From Ancistrus triradiatus (taxonomy: Eukaryota > Chordata > Actinopteri > Siluriformes > Loricariidae), in assembly GCA_025084515.1 (NCBI GenBank), contig JAJAGP010001651.1:1-64000 (forward strand): DNA of 64,000 nt. The letters run 5' to 3'. Positions 1-10,524 of this stretch are shown piece after piece (position 1 is the first letter of the stretch; each line of letters starts with the position of its first letter). The translations under genes were made by a program, and so were the position numbers. The notes under the pieces are model-generated. The model searched no databases, was not told the DNA's origin, and saw only the letters and a list, made by a program, of their open reading frames with translations.

Positions 1-44
1 TACAATCGGTTCTAGGTCAGAAAGCACAACCAGAATTAATTCAT

Positions 45-138
45 ACATTAGACGCACCGCATTTAAAGGCGCACTGTCGATTTTTGAGAAAGTTAAAGGA
101 TTTTAAGTGCGCCTTATGGTCCGAAAAATACTGTAATA
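45..138. repeat. Terminal fragment of a dispersed DNA repeat
   Basis: The block carries the phrase GTGCGCCTTATGGTCCGAAA, preceded by a related GACGCACCGCATTTAAAGGC phrase in inverted relation. Sequences of this kind recur in vertebrate genomes as the end of a non-coding dispersed element; that recognition is from memory. No coding capacity is visible and the family assignment is open. Confidence 0.4.
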
Positions 139-234
139 TAGCATTATTTATTAATATATATCATGTATAATGAATGATAAAGAATGTAAAGTGAATTACA
201 AATGATTTTGGCTCTGATATGCATTATTAGCTGG

Positions 235-530
235 GAGACCTTATAGAGACAAGTGTGACTCTATAAGTGTGTCTCTATGGCCAATCCACTGAATTTACCA
301 CAGGTGAAACACCTCAAAGATGGTCAAGAGAAATAGCCAATGGTCAATAGTGTCATAGCAAAGGGTCTGAATACTTTTTCCACGCAAAAATTCTGTTTTC
401 ACTTTTTCATTATGGGGTATTGATTGCAGAATTGTGGGGGGAAATCTTGAATTTTGTTTTATTTTTGCACAAGTTCACAACATAACAAAAAGTGAAAGGG
501 TATGAATATTTTGCAAATGTGTACATCCAA
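235..530. mobile_element. Tc1-like transposon end fragment
   Basis: AGGGTCTGAATACTTTTTCC near 364 and AGTGAAAGGGTATGAATATT near 491 are the two wordings of the subterminal repeat seen in salmonid-type Tc1 elements, with an 'ATTATGGGGTATTGATTGCAG' type spacer between them. The upstream part (CTGAATTTACCACAGGTG) matches the untranslated region next to the transposase in that group. No transposase remains. It is an old solo end and appears unrelated to the two Tc1 families further on. Confidence 0.6.
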
Positions 531-1297
531 ATCAATACACAAATTACTCGGTGACCACAAAACCACATTACTGACATTATTATTCCATCTCCCTGACTCC
601 CTGACTAAACTTCACTGGAATGTGTGTTATATAGCTGAATAAGGGGGTCCACAATGGAGAATTTCGCACAATGGAGGATCTGGAGAGGTTCTGCAGAAGG
701 ATCTAGGATGTAGGAGGATTTGTCGCTCTTCTACAGTCTTTTTAAGCTGAATAGTAGAGACTTTTCAGTTAAAACTTAGATTTCCTAAATTTCTATGTAA
801 TTTTATGGAAATTAACCACACATACATTTTTTTTAGAAGATTTACCATTTTTTCCTGAAAACTGACTATTTAAATGTAGCTCTGATTTAGCATCAGTCTC
901 TCAGCTGAAGCTGTTAATTCTGCTGTTTCTATTAAATCAATATGCAGTACAGAGTAATATCTGTCCACCCACACTTGGAATTAGTCTTGTTCATTTGGGA
1001 TTTTAATAATCACACCCTCAGTGTCCCACATGGTAATGAACGCTGCGAGTTTTTGAATGTAGCACAGGGAAAAATGGAAGACTTTATATCAGGCAGTGCA
1101 AAAACTGCTATATATTATATAGTACAAGAACAATCCGTAGCTCATTAATAACCCTTAGGTTATATTTTTGTATAGAATTTCAGAGTTCACAAGGTTTTCT
1201 TTTCCACTCATGCCTTTTCGAAATACACTAGAAGCATGTGATTATCACAGTTGTTAAATGTTACTCTGTCCTGTTTCTCTTTGGTTTGGATGATATT
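531..1297. other. No gene or repeat recognised
   Basis: AT-rich sequence with homopolymer runs of T. A 68-codon open frame at 942-1148 has no recognisable motif and no splice context, and I treat it as chance. Confidence 0.5.
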
Positions 1298-1374
1298 AAA
1301 GGTGGTTTGTACCATTTTATGTGCAATTACTTCTTTTTTTCTGTAATTGCACATAAAAGGTACAAACCACCTTT
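1298..1374. repeat. 77-nt near-perfect hairpin
   Basis: The left arm (1298-1330) and right arm (1343-1374) are reverse complements over 32 bp with a single extra A in the left arm at about 1313. They are separated by a 12-nt pyrimidine loop. The arms begin AAAGGTGGTTTGTACC and end GGTACAAACCACCTTT. This size and shape fits either a very short palindromic MITE or a pre-miRNA-like transcript hairpin; the sequence alone does not decide. Confidence 0.8.
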
Positions 1375-2869
1375 CATATTCCACTTACCACATGGTTTTT
1401 TTGCATCTGACTTTCCTTTTTCTTCTTTTGTAACTGCTAAATGGTTGTGCATTTTGCTTTTTAAAGCTCTTTTTTAAATAATTTCCCCATCTGGCTGCAC
1501 CCACCTACGTCCCTTTCCATCCTTCCTTTGGTTTCTTCTTTTCCTGCTTTTATTTCAGACACATCTTTGCAGATGCAATTAACTCTGTTCTGTTTGACCC
1601 ACAAAGAAAAAAAAACATTACATAGAAAAGTGGCTTTTCTGGGATTACTAGGAAATGCCAGAACGACGGCGATGGGTGACTCGATTCTAAACTATATATA
1701 TAGGAAAGGAATTCAATTCAAGTTTATTACCGAGGCAGATACAGTAGATAAGGAGCATGCAATATTCAGGGTCAAGTTCTTAAACATGGGTCACAAACCA
1801 TGCAGCTAAATACGAAGGGGCTGGCTAAATGGATCATCTAAGAATGGGGTAGAAAGTCGAGATCCAGCAACCCAAACAAACTGATTGAACTGATCAGAAA
1901 CACTACAGCCTCACCACAGAGGTGAAAGTTTGGAATCAGTGCATGAGGAACAGGTGTAAGTCCAGCTGAGCTGGGATGTGACAGGCATGTGACAGCTGAG
2001 TGCTGGGGTAGCTGGGAGTTGGAGTCCATGGCATCTGAAGAGGGATAACACGACATGAGAAACTTACCCATGTGAGGGTCCCAGAGGGGATGCGGCAGTG
2101 GGCAAAGAGATTGTTTGGACTTCCTGTACCCTGGCCTCCTCCGTGAGTTCCATGACGCATGGATTTCCGACAGGTTGCAGGTTGTGGTCTTTTGAGCAAC
2201 ATCTGCCTTTTTAAATCCAAACCACCTCCAATAATATATCAGTGTAGTGGAAAACATAAGCATTGTTCTATCATTTTAAAACCTAGCATTTCATAGAAAG
2301 GAGTATGAGTGACAGCAGAATGACTTTTATTTAACTTTCCCATAAGGCATCTTCTTGTTTAAATTCTCAGAATGAATTTAGCCTTCTTTTTTAGGGATTA
2401 TTTACAGTACAAAGTACAAACCAACCTTTGTATCAGGTTGAAAAGAAAATCTGTGGTATCTCCCATCTGTAACACAGAGGAAACTGGAGGCTTTTTTATG
2501 CCTTTTTTTTCTCTCAAGTTTTCTAAGTAGGACATTATAACAAATTACGACTTAGCCAGTGGAGATTGGCATGTCTTCTTCTATGTTGATTTGTATAAAT
2601 GAATGGTAAGTGCTTCTTAAACTTGCTGGAAATAAGAGCCATGAGTTCTGCACACTGAGCAGTGATATTAAAAATTACTTTATTGGTGTAGACAGTGGGG
2701 TTTTCTTTTTTCCAACGTTCAGAAACAACTTCATTTAGTACATTTCATGACAACGTCTGAACCACAATTTGATTGCAAACAGATCACTTTCAACTAGAGA
2801 GGTGCATTTCCTGAAGAAAATGCGAGTGTGATTGCCACTCTGCAATGGAAGACCCTTAGTGTACCTCAT
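1375..2869. other. No gene recognised; possible LTR-like block at 1,690-2,215
   Basis: Open frames of 141 and 94 codons on the minus strand at 1838-2263 overlap in different frames and carry no domain. The stretch around 1,940-2,040 (GCATGAGGAACAGGTGTAAG ... GCTGGGAGTTGGAGTCC) resembles phrases found in fish LTR sequences, but no matching LTR pair or primer-binding site is visible. The remainder is unremarkable AT-rich DNA. Confidence 0.3.
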
Positions 2870-3405
2870 GCGCCCAAAGGTCATCGCATCACCCCAGGGT
2901 ACCCCCTGGGACCACGTCTGCCGAATTTCGTGGCCATAGGTCAATAACTGACTGAGCTAGTCATTGGCCCACTCAGGGGCCCCAGTGCCCAGCCGAGGTC
3001 CATAAGGGCCCCATGGGCATCACATATCACCTCAGATTGCACCCGGGACCAAGCTTGCCGAATTTCGTGGCCGTAGGTCAAAAACTGACTGAGTTACAGT
3101 CATTGCCCCCCCCGAGGGGCCCCAGTGCCCACCCGGGGTCCATAAGGGCCCCGTGGGCATCACATATCACCTCAGATTGCACCCGGGACCAAGCCTGCCG
3201 AATTTTGTGGCCATAGGTTCAAAACTGTCTGAGTTACGGTCATTGGAACGCCAGGGGCCCCAGTGCCCAGCCGGGGTCCAGAGGGGCCCCATGAGCATAA
3301 CATGTCACCTCAGATTGCACCCGGGACCAAGCCTGCCGAATTTCGTGGCCGTAGGTCGAAAACTGACTGATTTATGATTCGTTAACTTTGAGCCCATTCA
3401 TTTCC
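2870..3405. repeat. GC-rich tandem array, period about 138 bp
   Basis: The phrase GAATTTCGTGGCC or a one-base variant starts at 2923, 3060, 3200 and 3338, giving spacings of 137, 140 and 138 bp. Each unit also carries CACCCGGGACCAAGC-like sequence, an AACTGACTGAGTTA-like phrase, a GGGGCCCCAGTGCCCA phrase and CATCACATATCACCTCAG. There are about 3.5 copies; the first is the most diverged and the last runs into the repeat that follows. The array is much more GC-rich than its surroundings. Because the period is close to a multiple of three, it creates spurious repeated open frames. Confidence 0.85.
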
Positions 3406-3435
3406 TATGGGAAAATTTTGGACTTTACAGGGGCC

Positions 3436-3582
3436 CCAAAGTCTGACTGGAAAGCCCTATACAAGCACACCATTCCCAACCCGACCGGACGCGATGGCAC
3501 TGGAACGGGGTCGATATCTCAAAAATTGCGGCAGTTGATACGCGTCGAAAATTTCGAAATGTTCAGAATCGGATAACATTAG
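3436..3582 (+). repeat. 147-bp dispersed repeat, copy 1
   Basis: This segment reappears in inverted orientation at 26633-26779 with the same length and 13 mismatches by my hand alignment (about 91% identity, no gaps). It contains the CpG-bearing phrase GATACGCGTCGAAAATTTCG. It directly follows the 138-bp tandem array, so both may belong to one larger unit. I do not recognise the family. Confidence 0.75.
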
Positions 3583-3612
3583 TGTGATCGCCTATATAGG
3601 CGATCACACTAA
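3579..3612. repeat. Perfect 34-bp palindrome
   Basis: The centre is GCCTATATAGGC and the half-site is TTAGTGTGATCGCCTAT, exactly mirrored with no loop. It straddles the downstream edge of the 147-bp repeat. The inverted copy of that repeat near 26.6 kb has no such palindrome, so it is not an intrinsic part of the repeat. Confidence 0.85.
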
Positions 3613-5235
3613 CTAGAGCTGTAGAATTACTGGCCCACTTCATAAAGATGGGTAAAATATTGCCTCGATTGTTAATTAGCTTAACATGATTTTGAAAATA
3701 TCAGAGATATTTAGTATTTAATTGCAACTTAATACATTTCTTAACAGAATACTCTTTAAAATGTTTAATGCTGCGCTCATAATAGACTTTTTTTTCACAA
3801 TAGAAGCGAAATAACATTCATTTCAATGGGATTTGCTGCGATGAGCGATTTTGCGCTGCATACTTCCGGTGGCGAATAAAACATCTCACCGAGTTCAAAT
3901 TTGGTGAACGTTGACATGAGTTTGCATCCCCGACCAATAACGTGACTGCTTTCGCTATGGTGACCTGACAGGGTGTGTCTTTTATAGTAGCACGGTAGAG
4001 TCAAAATGGAGGACATGCTAACTGTAGCTGTATATCATTTTATTTAACACGTATCAATTTCTCAAGACGAGAGTATGATGTACCCACAACTTTTTCCTTT
4101 TCATAGCTCTGCTTTGCCTCTGAAGCAGAAGTAAAGCTAGCAGTACTCTGAATGCTCCCTCATTCTCACCGCAATCTTGCCTGCCAAGGCTTTGCTAACA
4201 GGACCATAATGGCAAACTGTTTGAGTTTCCTTCCATCCTTGCTTTGGCCCCACCTATTTTGCAGAGCCAAATGAACTGCAAAAGTCTAGTGTGACCCCAC
4301 TTTAAGGATGAGCAAACAAAATACTGTCTTAGCTAGCGAGATACTGTAGATACTGTATTAACTACTGATGCTGTATTAAATACTGTATTAGCTAGCGAGG
4401 GTCACCCATTTGCCCATTTGGTTGAAGTCCACATTTATATTGCCGTTTCTTAAATTGAATCTTCAGGGTCAGACACACCATGGCAGCTATTAAGTGCCTT
4501 GTTCTGGTTCTTGTTTAGACTCTAACTGTAGTGCCATTATCACCTACGATGCTATTAATTAAACTTCATTGTTCAACATGCAATTCAAATGCTTCGACGT
4601 TAAGTAATTGTTCTGTGCACTGAGTCCACAGAGACTACCATTAGTATTGCAAGTGAATTTTTCAGCGGATACATACACTGTATTTTAATCCAACTGCTGA
4701 CAAAAGACCTAGCGACTATGTACACATTCATTTATCAGCTCAGTCACTGTTGGCAAGGCTGTGCTGTAACGAGATACGTTCACGGTCAGATCAAGTACAA
4801 GAATAGAGATGTCCTTGCAGCCTGAGGTTGAACTGTCTCAGGTGGGAAATGTGCCCTGATCCTATCATAATTCCCTATCATAACCGTGTTATTTTTAAGC
4901 CTTATAATTCGGGAAATAATAGATATGGAGCCCACAAATGTCATTATTTCTGCTTAATAACCGTGTGTTTTGAGAGCACGCACACAGCCATGGCACACAT
5001 TAGGCAGGCAGCCCCCACTGGTCTGAATCATTCTAAATTCAGCATATTAACTGAATCAAAGTTCAACCAATTAGCACCAGTTAGCAGCTTTATATGATGT
5101 CTTGTGATAAATGGTGATAAATGGCTAAAAGTATGTAGTCACTCCTTTAAACCAGTGGGTTTGGCTACTTCATCGTATTCATCAAATAACAACATCAACC
5201 AGAAAGTCATGTAATCTCCATAGACAATCATTTTG
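3613..5235. other. No gene recognised; short internal repeat at 4,321-4,400
   Basis: The phrase TTAGCTAGCGAG occurs at about 4329 and 4388, with ATACTGTA-type words between, forming an imperfect local duplication. The 3,780-4,020 stretch has several CpGs and a balanced composition that differ from the flanks and may be a repeat I cannot name. A 73-codon minus-strand frame there has no motif. Confidence 0.4.
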
Positions 5236-5239
5236 GCAC

Positions 5240-5670
5240 TGTCATTGGATGCCAAGTCAGCTGGAGTGGTTTAAAGCATGGTAGAAACGGACTCTGGAAC
5301 ACTGGAAACATTTTCTTCCCTGCTGTCTAGTTTTAGGGATTAATGGATGTCTGTAATCGACTAAAATCATAATAAAGTAAAGTTTGGTGGAGGGTAATTA
5401 CTGGCTGTTTTGGGCTAAATAATGAACTCTTGGTAAGTCTGGGACCCTTAGTTTTGGTGAAGGGACAGCTTAATTCTACAGCAAATACTGGGTTTCTAGT
5501 TAATGATGTAGTTCCAGCTAATGGCAAAAGTCTGGCAAAAGTATGTACCTATGTTTCGCCATGAGAAAGCACCCATGCAAAAACAGAGGTTTATAAAGAA
5601 GAGTGTATTGGGAAGATCTTGAATCTCATGTGAAAAGTCCTGAACTCAAGCCCATTCATCACCTATGGAA
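5240..5670 (+). pseudogene. Highly decayed Tc1-like transposase relic (family G)
   Basis: Word order follows a common fish Tc1 transposase: a GGACTCTGGAACACTGGAAA phrase (the region just before the first catalytic Asp), then GTAAAGTTTGGTGGAGG (the VKFGGG motif) near 5380, then CTTAGTTTTGGTGAAGGGA (the LVPVKG region), and finally AACTCAAGCCCATTCATCACC, matching the DLNPIEH segment that carries the catalytic Glu. Frames shift many times and much internal sequence is missing, so no protein can be made. Related relics on the minus strand lie at 13.4-14.1 and 17.7-18.35 kb. Confidence 0.55.
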
Positions 5671-6238
5671 TTAATTGACACACATAATGTCAGCCAGATC
5701 TCATCACCCATGGTTTATACTGGAAAGCCTTCCCAGGGAAGAGGAGGGGTTAGGGTCTGCTGCACTGTGTCTCTTTTCCCCCTTGTTTTCCAGAATTATC
5801 CCCCTGTCTGTAGGTGATAAAACAGTTCTAGGAACTAATTTGAGAGAAACTGCCCCCCACAGGACTTTCCTGGGAACTATATTCATCCCAGGGCCTTTTT
5901 TGGTTCACATTTACACCAGCAGTAGGAATGCTGCAGTAACTCTGAAGTGATGTCGGCCGTGAGACGATTCGTGAAATGACTCAAAATGGTGTTGTACCAC
6001 CTCGGTCACATATAAGGTCAGTAAAGACTAGACTTCTCTGTCAGTCCATTTGGCTGTGTTAAAAAAACCTAGCAATTTTGACGTGAGGCCTGTTTTGCCA
6101 GACCTCACTTCTTTAATTGCTGTTTCAGAAAAATGCCAACTCTTATATGAAAAACCAAAAGAGCCAAAAGGTTTGCTTTAGGTTTCTCAGGTTATGGTTA
6201 AGGTTAGGCACAGGTGTAGGTGTAGCATTAATAAGCTA
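5671..6238. other. No gene recognised
   Basis: Overlapping frames on both strands at 5,675-5,950 show no domain. The phrases CAGTTCTAGGAACTAATTTG and CTTTCCTGGGAACTATATTC are partial inverted echoes of each other, so part of 5,690-5,900 may be a decayed inverted-repeat element. The flank before 6,239 is plain. Confidence 0.35.
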
Positions 6239-7114
6239 CAGTGGTGCTTGAAAGTTTGTGAACCCCTAAATATGACCTAAAATATCATCAGATTTTCACA
6301 CAAGCCCCAAAAGTATATAGAGAACCCAGTTAAACAAATGAGACAAAAATATTATATTTGATCATTTATTTATTGAGGAAAATTATCCTATATTACATAT
6401 CAGTGAGTGGCAAAAGTATGTGAACCTTTGCTTTCAGTATCTGGTGTGACCTCCCTATGCAGCAATAACTGCAACTGAACGTTTCCTGTAACTGTTGATC
6501 AGTTGATGGAATTTTAGCCCATTCCTCCGTACAGAACAGCTTCAGCTCTGGGATGTTGGTGGGTTTCCTCACATTAACTGCTCGCTTCAGGTCCTTCCAC
6601 AGCATTTCGACTGGATTAAGGTCAGGACTTTGACTTGGCCATTCCAAAACATGAACTTTATTCTTCTTTAACCATTCTTTGGTAGAACGACTTGTGTGCT
6701 TAGGGTCGTTGTCTTGCTGCATGACCCACCTTCTCTTGAGATTCAGTTCATGGACAGATGTCCTTACATTTTTCTTTAAAATTCTCTGATATAATTCAGA
6801 ATTCATTGTTCCATCAATGATGGCAAGTCGTCCTGGTCCAGATGCAGCAAAACAGGCCCAAACCATGATACTACCACCACCATGTTTCACAGAGGGGATA
6901 AGGTTCTTATGCTGGAATGCAGTGTTTTCCTTTCTCCAAACATCATGCTTTTCGTTTAAACCAAAACGTTCTATTTTGGTCTCATCTGACCAAAATCTAC
7001 TTTTACTCAAGATCTACTTTTAATACTTGTGTGAAAATCTGATGATGTTTTAGGTCATATTTATGCAGAAATATAGAAAATTCTAAAGGGTTCACAAACA
7101 TTCAAGCACCACTC
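6239..7114 (-). mobile_element. Tc1-like element, family B copy 1, internally deleted (876 bp)
   Basis: The left end is CAGTGGTGCTTGAAAGTTTG after a TA at 6237-6238. The right end is its inverted counterpart at about 7091-7114, followed by TA at 7115-7116, with one terminal mismatch. Subterminal blocks (CATCAGATTTTCACACAAG) are also inverted. At 876 bp it is about half of a normal 1.6-kb Tc1. The missing part is the transposase start; the junction near 7005-7020 shows a duplicated ATCTACTTTTA-like phrase, consistent with a microhomology-mediated deletion. Confidence 0.9.
6393..7010 (-). pseudogene. Tc1-like transposase, catalytic domain only
   Basis: This is a DDE transposase fragment on the minus strand, inside family-B copy 1. 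The readable order is WSDETKIERFG (first catalytic Asp), VKHGGGSIMVWACF (glycine-rich box), QQDNDPKHTS (second Asp) and SPDLNPVEMLWKDLK (Glu). I count 34 residues between the second Asp and the Glu, which gives DD34E, the Tc1 signature. The paired-type N-terminal DNA-binding half is gone, and the C-terminus loses frame after EEWAKIPS. The frame is open for 205 codons, so the fragment is recent or lightly damaged. Without a DNA-binding domain it could not transpose its own element. Confidence 0.85.
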
Positions 7115-8526
7115 TACATGTCAATGGAAAGTCCTCCCAAGGATAGCAAGACAAACATGGGCGTGGTTTGCTCTCGTTGAGCTGCTCCTCATCCATAATT
7201 GCTTGCTACCTTATATCTGCGTCAACTCTTGCCAGTTTGTGATTCTTTAGTGGTTCCAAACCTTTTCCCTTGGAGTCCCCTATAAGTATCTAAGAAAAAC
7301 TGCTAAAAAAAAAAATCATACACAAACTGACAAAAATAATAAACTGATTAATTGCAAATCTTTTTAGGCAAAAATTAAATCGCATTATGGCCTTTTCTCT
7401 TTTCTCTTGGTTTACTATATTAGCTTGGTTCACTATTATAGTTTTTTTTTTTCTTTTTCATTTTGGCTCTTTTTCTCTTTTCGACACAGCTAACATTTAG
7501 CAAAAATCAAACATAAGCTTGGCATTTTTCTTTTAACATCCCAACAGAGTAGATCTATACACACATCTTTACAAAAGAATAATAATGATTCATTATGTGT
7601 AATAAGTGCCTGCTCTTTTTGAGTGAAAGTATCTTTTTAAGTAATTTTATGTATAGATTTTCTTCCAGTGAGTGTGCTTTTTCATTTTATTTAACATGTG
7701 CAAATTGTATCCTGACAAACTCAGTGCACCTCAGAGCAGACAAAGCCTCGGGCATCCCTGTGATGTTTGCCCCAGATTAGGAACCATGGCTTTTGAGAAC
7801 ATACCTTGGCTGCCTCTTATTCTGATTTCCAGATTGGTAATCAATCCTGCTTTTGGACTTACTACAACCTACCTTCTGTTTTGAGCTCTAAACTATCTCT
7901 CCTATATGCTTAGTGTAGCCACATTCAGCCTGCCCTGTTGTCTGTTGTTCTGCCAGACCCTGTACTCCCTGAACTCTCATGCCAGAGAGACTTTGTCCTG
8001 TTTGCTGCTCAGTTCCAAATGATCTATTTGCTGCTCAATTACCAAAGACCTCTTGGTTTGGATGACCTCATAGCTGCACTATTCATTACCGTCACTGCTC
8101 CAATAAACTGATAAATATTATGCCCTGTGTCTGCTTTGTGGGTCCAGTTAGCATACACTAGCCCTTAACAGGAGGCTGTTATAGCAGCCAATGTGGGGAC
8201 AACTTCATATTAATGGCATGGTTTTAGAATTAATTATCTTTAGAAGATATTTATGTGTTCATTCTTGGTTGTCCACAATCCATTATCCAAAACTCCTTAA
8301 TAATGGTGTACAGGAACTATAGATAATTGCCTTATTATCTACAGTGAATCTTGTGTTCATGCTGTCTACCAAGCTATAAATATAATATAGGAAACTGTAC
8401 ATAATGCTGCCTGAGATGGCAGAGACTGACTGAACAGTGTAGTGTAGATATGTAGAGCCAAAAAAAAAAGAACGAAAAAACCTTTGTCCATTACTGTTGC
8501 TTCAGGAGAAAGATGCTTCTCCTCTT
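7115..8526. other. No gene recognised; possible LTR 3' tail at 7,780-8,165
   Basis: The stretch 7,920-8,165 is pyrimidine-rich, has CAATAAACTG near 8,100 and then CCTGTGTCTGCTTTGTGGGT, a layout seen at the 3' ends of fish LTRs (polyadenylation signal then CTG-rich tail). No partner LTR is visible, so this is weak. The rest of the interval is AT-rich and featureless. Confidence 0.3.
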
Positions 8527-8730
8527 TAAGTCAAGTCATATTTATTTATATAGTGCTTTTTACAATGGAGCACTTTCTCAAAACAGCTTTACAATTTTAA
8601 ATTATCTTCTAATATCTAAGGCCAATCACAAATTGAGTAAGCCTAGGGTAACAGTGGCAAGGAAAAACTCCCTAAACGTTATAAGGAAGAAACCAAAACT
8701 CAAAAAGGAGACCCATCTTCCTTGTGAATT
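8527..8730 (+). repeat. Dispersed teleost repeat F (TATAGTGCTTTTTACAATGG type), copy 1
   Basis: The sequence reads AAGTCATATTTATTTATATA then GTGCTTTTTACAATGGAGCA, CAAAACAGCTTTACA, ACAGTGGCAAGGAAAAACTC and GGAGACCCATCTTCCTTGTG. These phrases belong to a very common teleost non-coding repeat, recognised from memory. Further copies are at 27,709, 49,743 (inverted) and 58,986. The 86-codon frame across it is not a gene. Confidence 0.65.
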
Positions 8731-9635
8731 AAACTCATTTATCTGGTCAAATAAGTCTATAGTAATATATTAAAAACTAAGTAAATATTAACAGATAAAT
8801 AAAATACTGAATAAAATAACATAAAAAGTCACAAATTCCCTGCGCTCCACCAAGTCTCAAGAAAGACAGAATGTCTTAGCAATGATATCCATTCAGCAAA
8901 GAGTCAGTAGATCACTGAACATGGAGGACAGGCTTTTGCTAAAACCAAAACCAGGATGGTTCAATTCTGACTGCAGTAAGAAAACAAATAAAGATTACAC
9001 AAGATGGGGAAATATTGTATATTGTATCTTCTGATAAAAAAAGGTCTTTGATTAGGGCGCCCAGATATAACTTTGTCAAATCTACTCCTGACTGTATGAG
9101 TCTACAAAACAACAAGTGTTTCTCCAGTGTCCCACAATACACTGGGCTTCTTCACTCATGAAAACAGGAGACCAGATAGATGACCACAAACAGTGACATG
9201 ATTCCCGTCCCTCTTGACCTCCTGAAGAGATGAAAAATGAATGAAAGTAGAACTCTCAGAGGAAAAAAAACACAAAACAAAACACTTTGATCACAGCTGA
9301 AATACTTTTTGCCAACTTTTATCTAAGGGAATTGATTTTATGGCATGCCTAACTTTCTACAGTTGAACTAAGAAAAGAACCTTGAAATGATAGTGAAGCT
9401 TGCAGTCGGTAAAGATCAGAAAGGCTTTGAGCTGACACTTTTATTTGTTACACCCCCTACCCTCTTGATTTTGCACATGAGGGGAAAATGCTAATTCTCT
9501 TTGGAGGAGAAGTTGGAAATGCGCTTGCTTTAGTGGCTTCGGGTTTGGGAGATTGAGTTGGATAAAGTCCACACTCCTACATGGCACCGTTGTATACACA
9601 ATTTACATAGCACATGATGCAAATTCGTGGATTGT
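8731..9635. other. No gene or repeat recognised
   Basis: Mixed AT-rich DNA with an A-run at about 9,263-9,285. A 67-codon minus-strand frame at 8939-9142 carries no motif. Confidence 0.5.
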
Positions 9636-9636
9636 G

Positions 9637-9944
9637 GATGTGTGTGTGTGCAGGTATGTGTGTAGAATATGGTCGGTCATACGAGTGTGATTCCTGACAG
9701 TGTTTTTCATGTTCCCTTTCCATTGCAAATAAGGGCCTGCCTGGTGAGCTGTGAAGGGCAGAGTGAAGCTTTTGGCGAAGACACATCACTTTGGAACGCT
9801 CAGACACCTGCTGACTTTTTTTCCACATTAACAGGACAGCAATTGGAGGGGTGTGTGTGTGTGTGTGTGTATGTCCACAGTTGAGTGACCATTTTTGTTC
9901 AGTAATCCTCCAGATTTCTCCCTCTTTCCAATTACTTTGAAGAA

Positions 9945-9981
<37 letters not shown>
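9637..9981. repeat. (TG)n microsatellites around a non-repetitive block
   Basis: GT/TG tracts lie at about 9,637-9,665 (interrupted), 9,851-9,872 and 9,948-9,981. Antisense frames rich in His-Thr are translations of these tracts. The 9,700-9,845 block between them (GGGCCTGCCTGGTGAGCTGT onwards) is of balanced composition and not obviously repetitive. Confidence 0.9.
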
Positions 9982-9982
<1 letters not shown>

Positions 9983-10524
9983 CCTCTTGACCCCAAGGGC
10001 ATCTAATAAAACAACATGGCCATAAAAGGGGGTGCACAGCAGGATTACAAGGCTGAGAGATGGGTGATATATGAAATGTCGCCTTCTGAAAACCAGCAAA
10101 AAAAGCCTCCTCCTCCCCCGTGTAGACACATGTTGAGACAGATGATTGCAACATGCATTTTAAACCTTCAAATTAGAGTGTATAAATTGTTAATATGTTT
10201 CTGCGTAAAAAGCTAGAATCGCGAGCGGCTGGCTAGCCCCTGCGTCTATCTCTAGCTGAAGCCCTGTATGAAAGCTAAAGGAGAGCTGACTGTTATTAAA
10301 TCTGTCTTTTGATTTGTCAGACACTCTGAGCGAGCTGGTATCAGTCTACACAGCTGAGATTTAAAGATTGTCTCTGTAGAGACACCGACTACAGGGTGCC
10401 ACAGAAACACACAGATTCTTGGTGAATATACATTATTAAAATCTATCGGAAGGAAGAACATCGGCAAAAATTACAGTAAAAGTAAAATAGCTGACCCTTC
10501 ATCTTTAAATCTTGCCCCATCATA
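9982..10524. other. Non-repetitive block, no gene recognised
   Basis: The stretch 10,205-10,435 is balanced in composition with phrases such as AGAATCGCGAGCGGCTGGC and TTATTAAATCTGTCTTTTGA. It contains no repeat I recognise and no convincing open frame. It could be conserved regulatory DNA, but nothing here proves that. Confidence 0.35.

Noticed and set aside
1838..2263. 141-codon minus-strand protein
   Set aside because: No recognisable domain, and the DNA resembles a decayed LTR-like repeat.
3013..3377. Two open frames that start with the same residues (MGITYHLRLHPGPSLPNF)
   Set aside because: They are translations of the 138-bp tandem units; the repeat period is close to a multiple of three, so the frame recurs.
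2870..3405. CRISPR-like array
   Set aside because: Units are contiguous and about 138 bp with no short repeat/unique spacer alternation; the genome is eukaryotic.
9577..10154. His-Thr repeat frames of 65-141 codons
   Set aside because: Antisense translations of TG microsatellites with no other motif.
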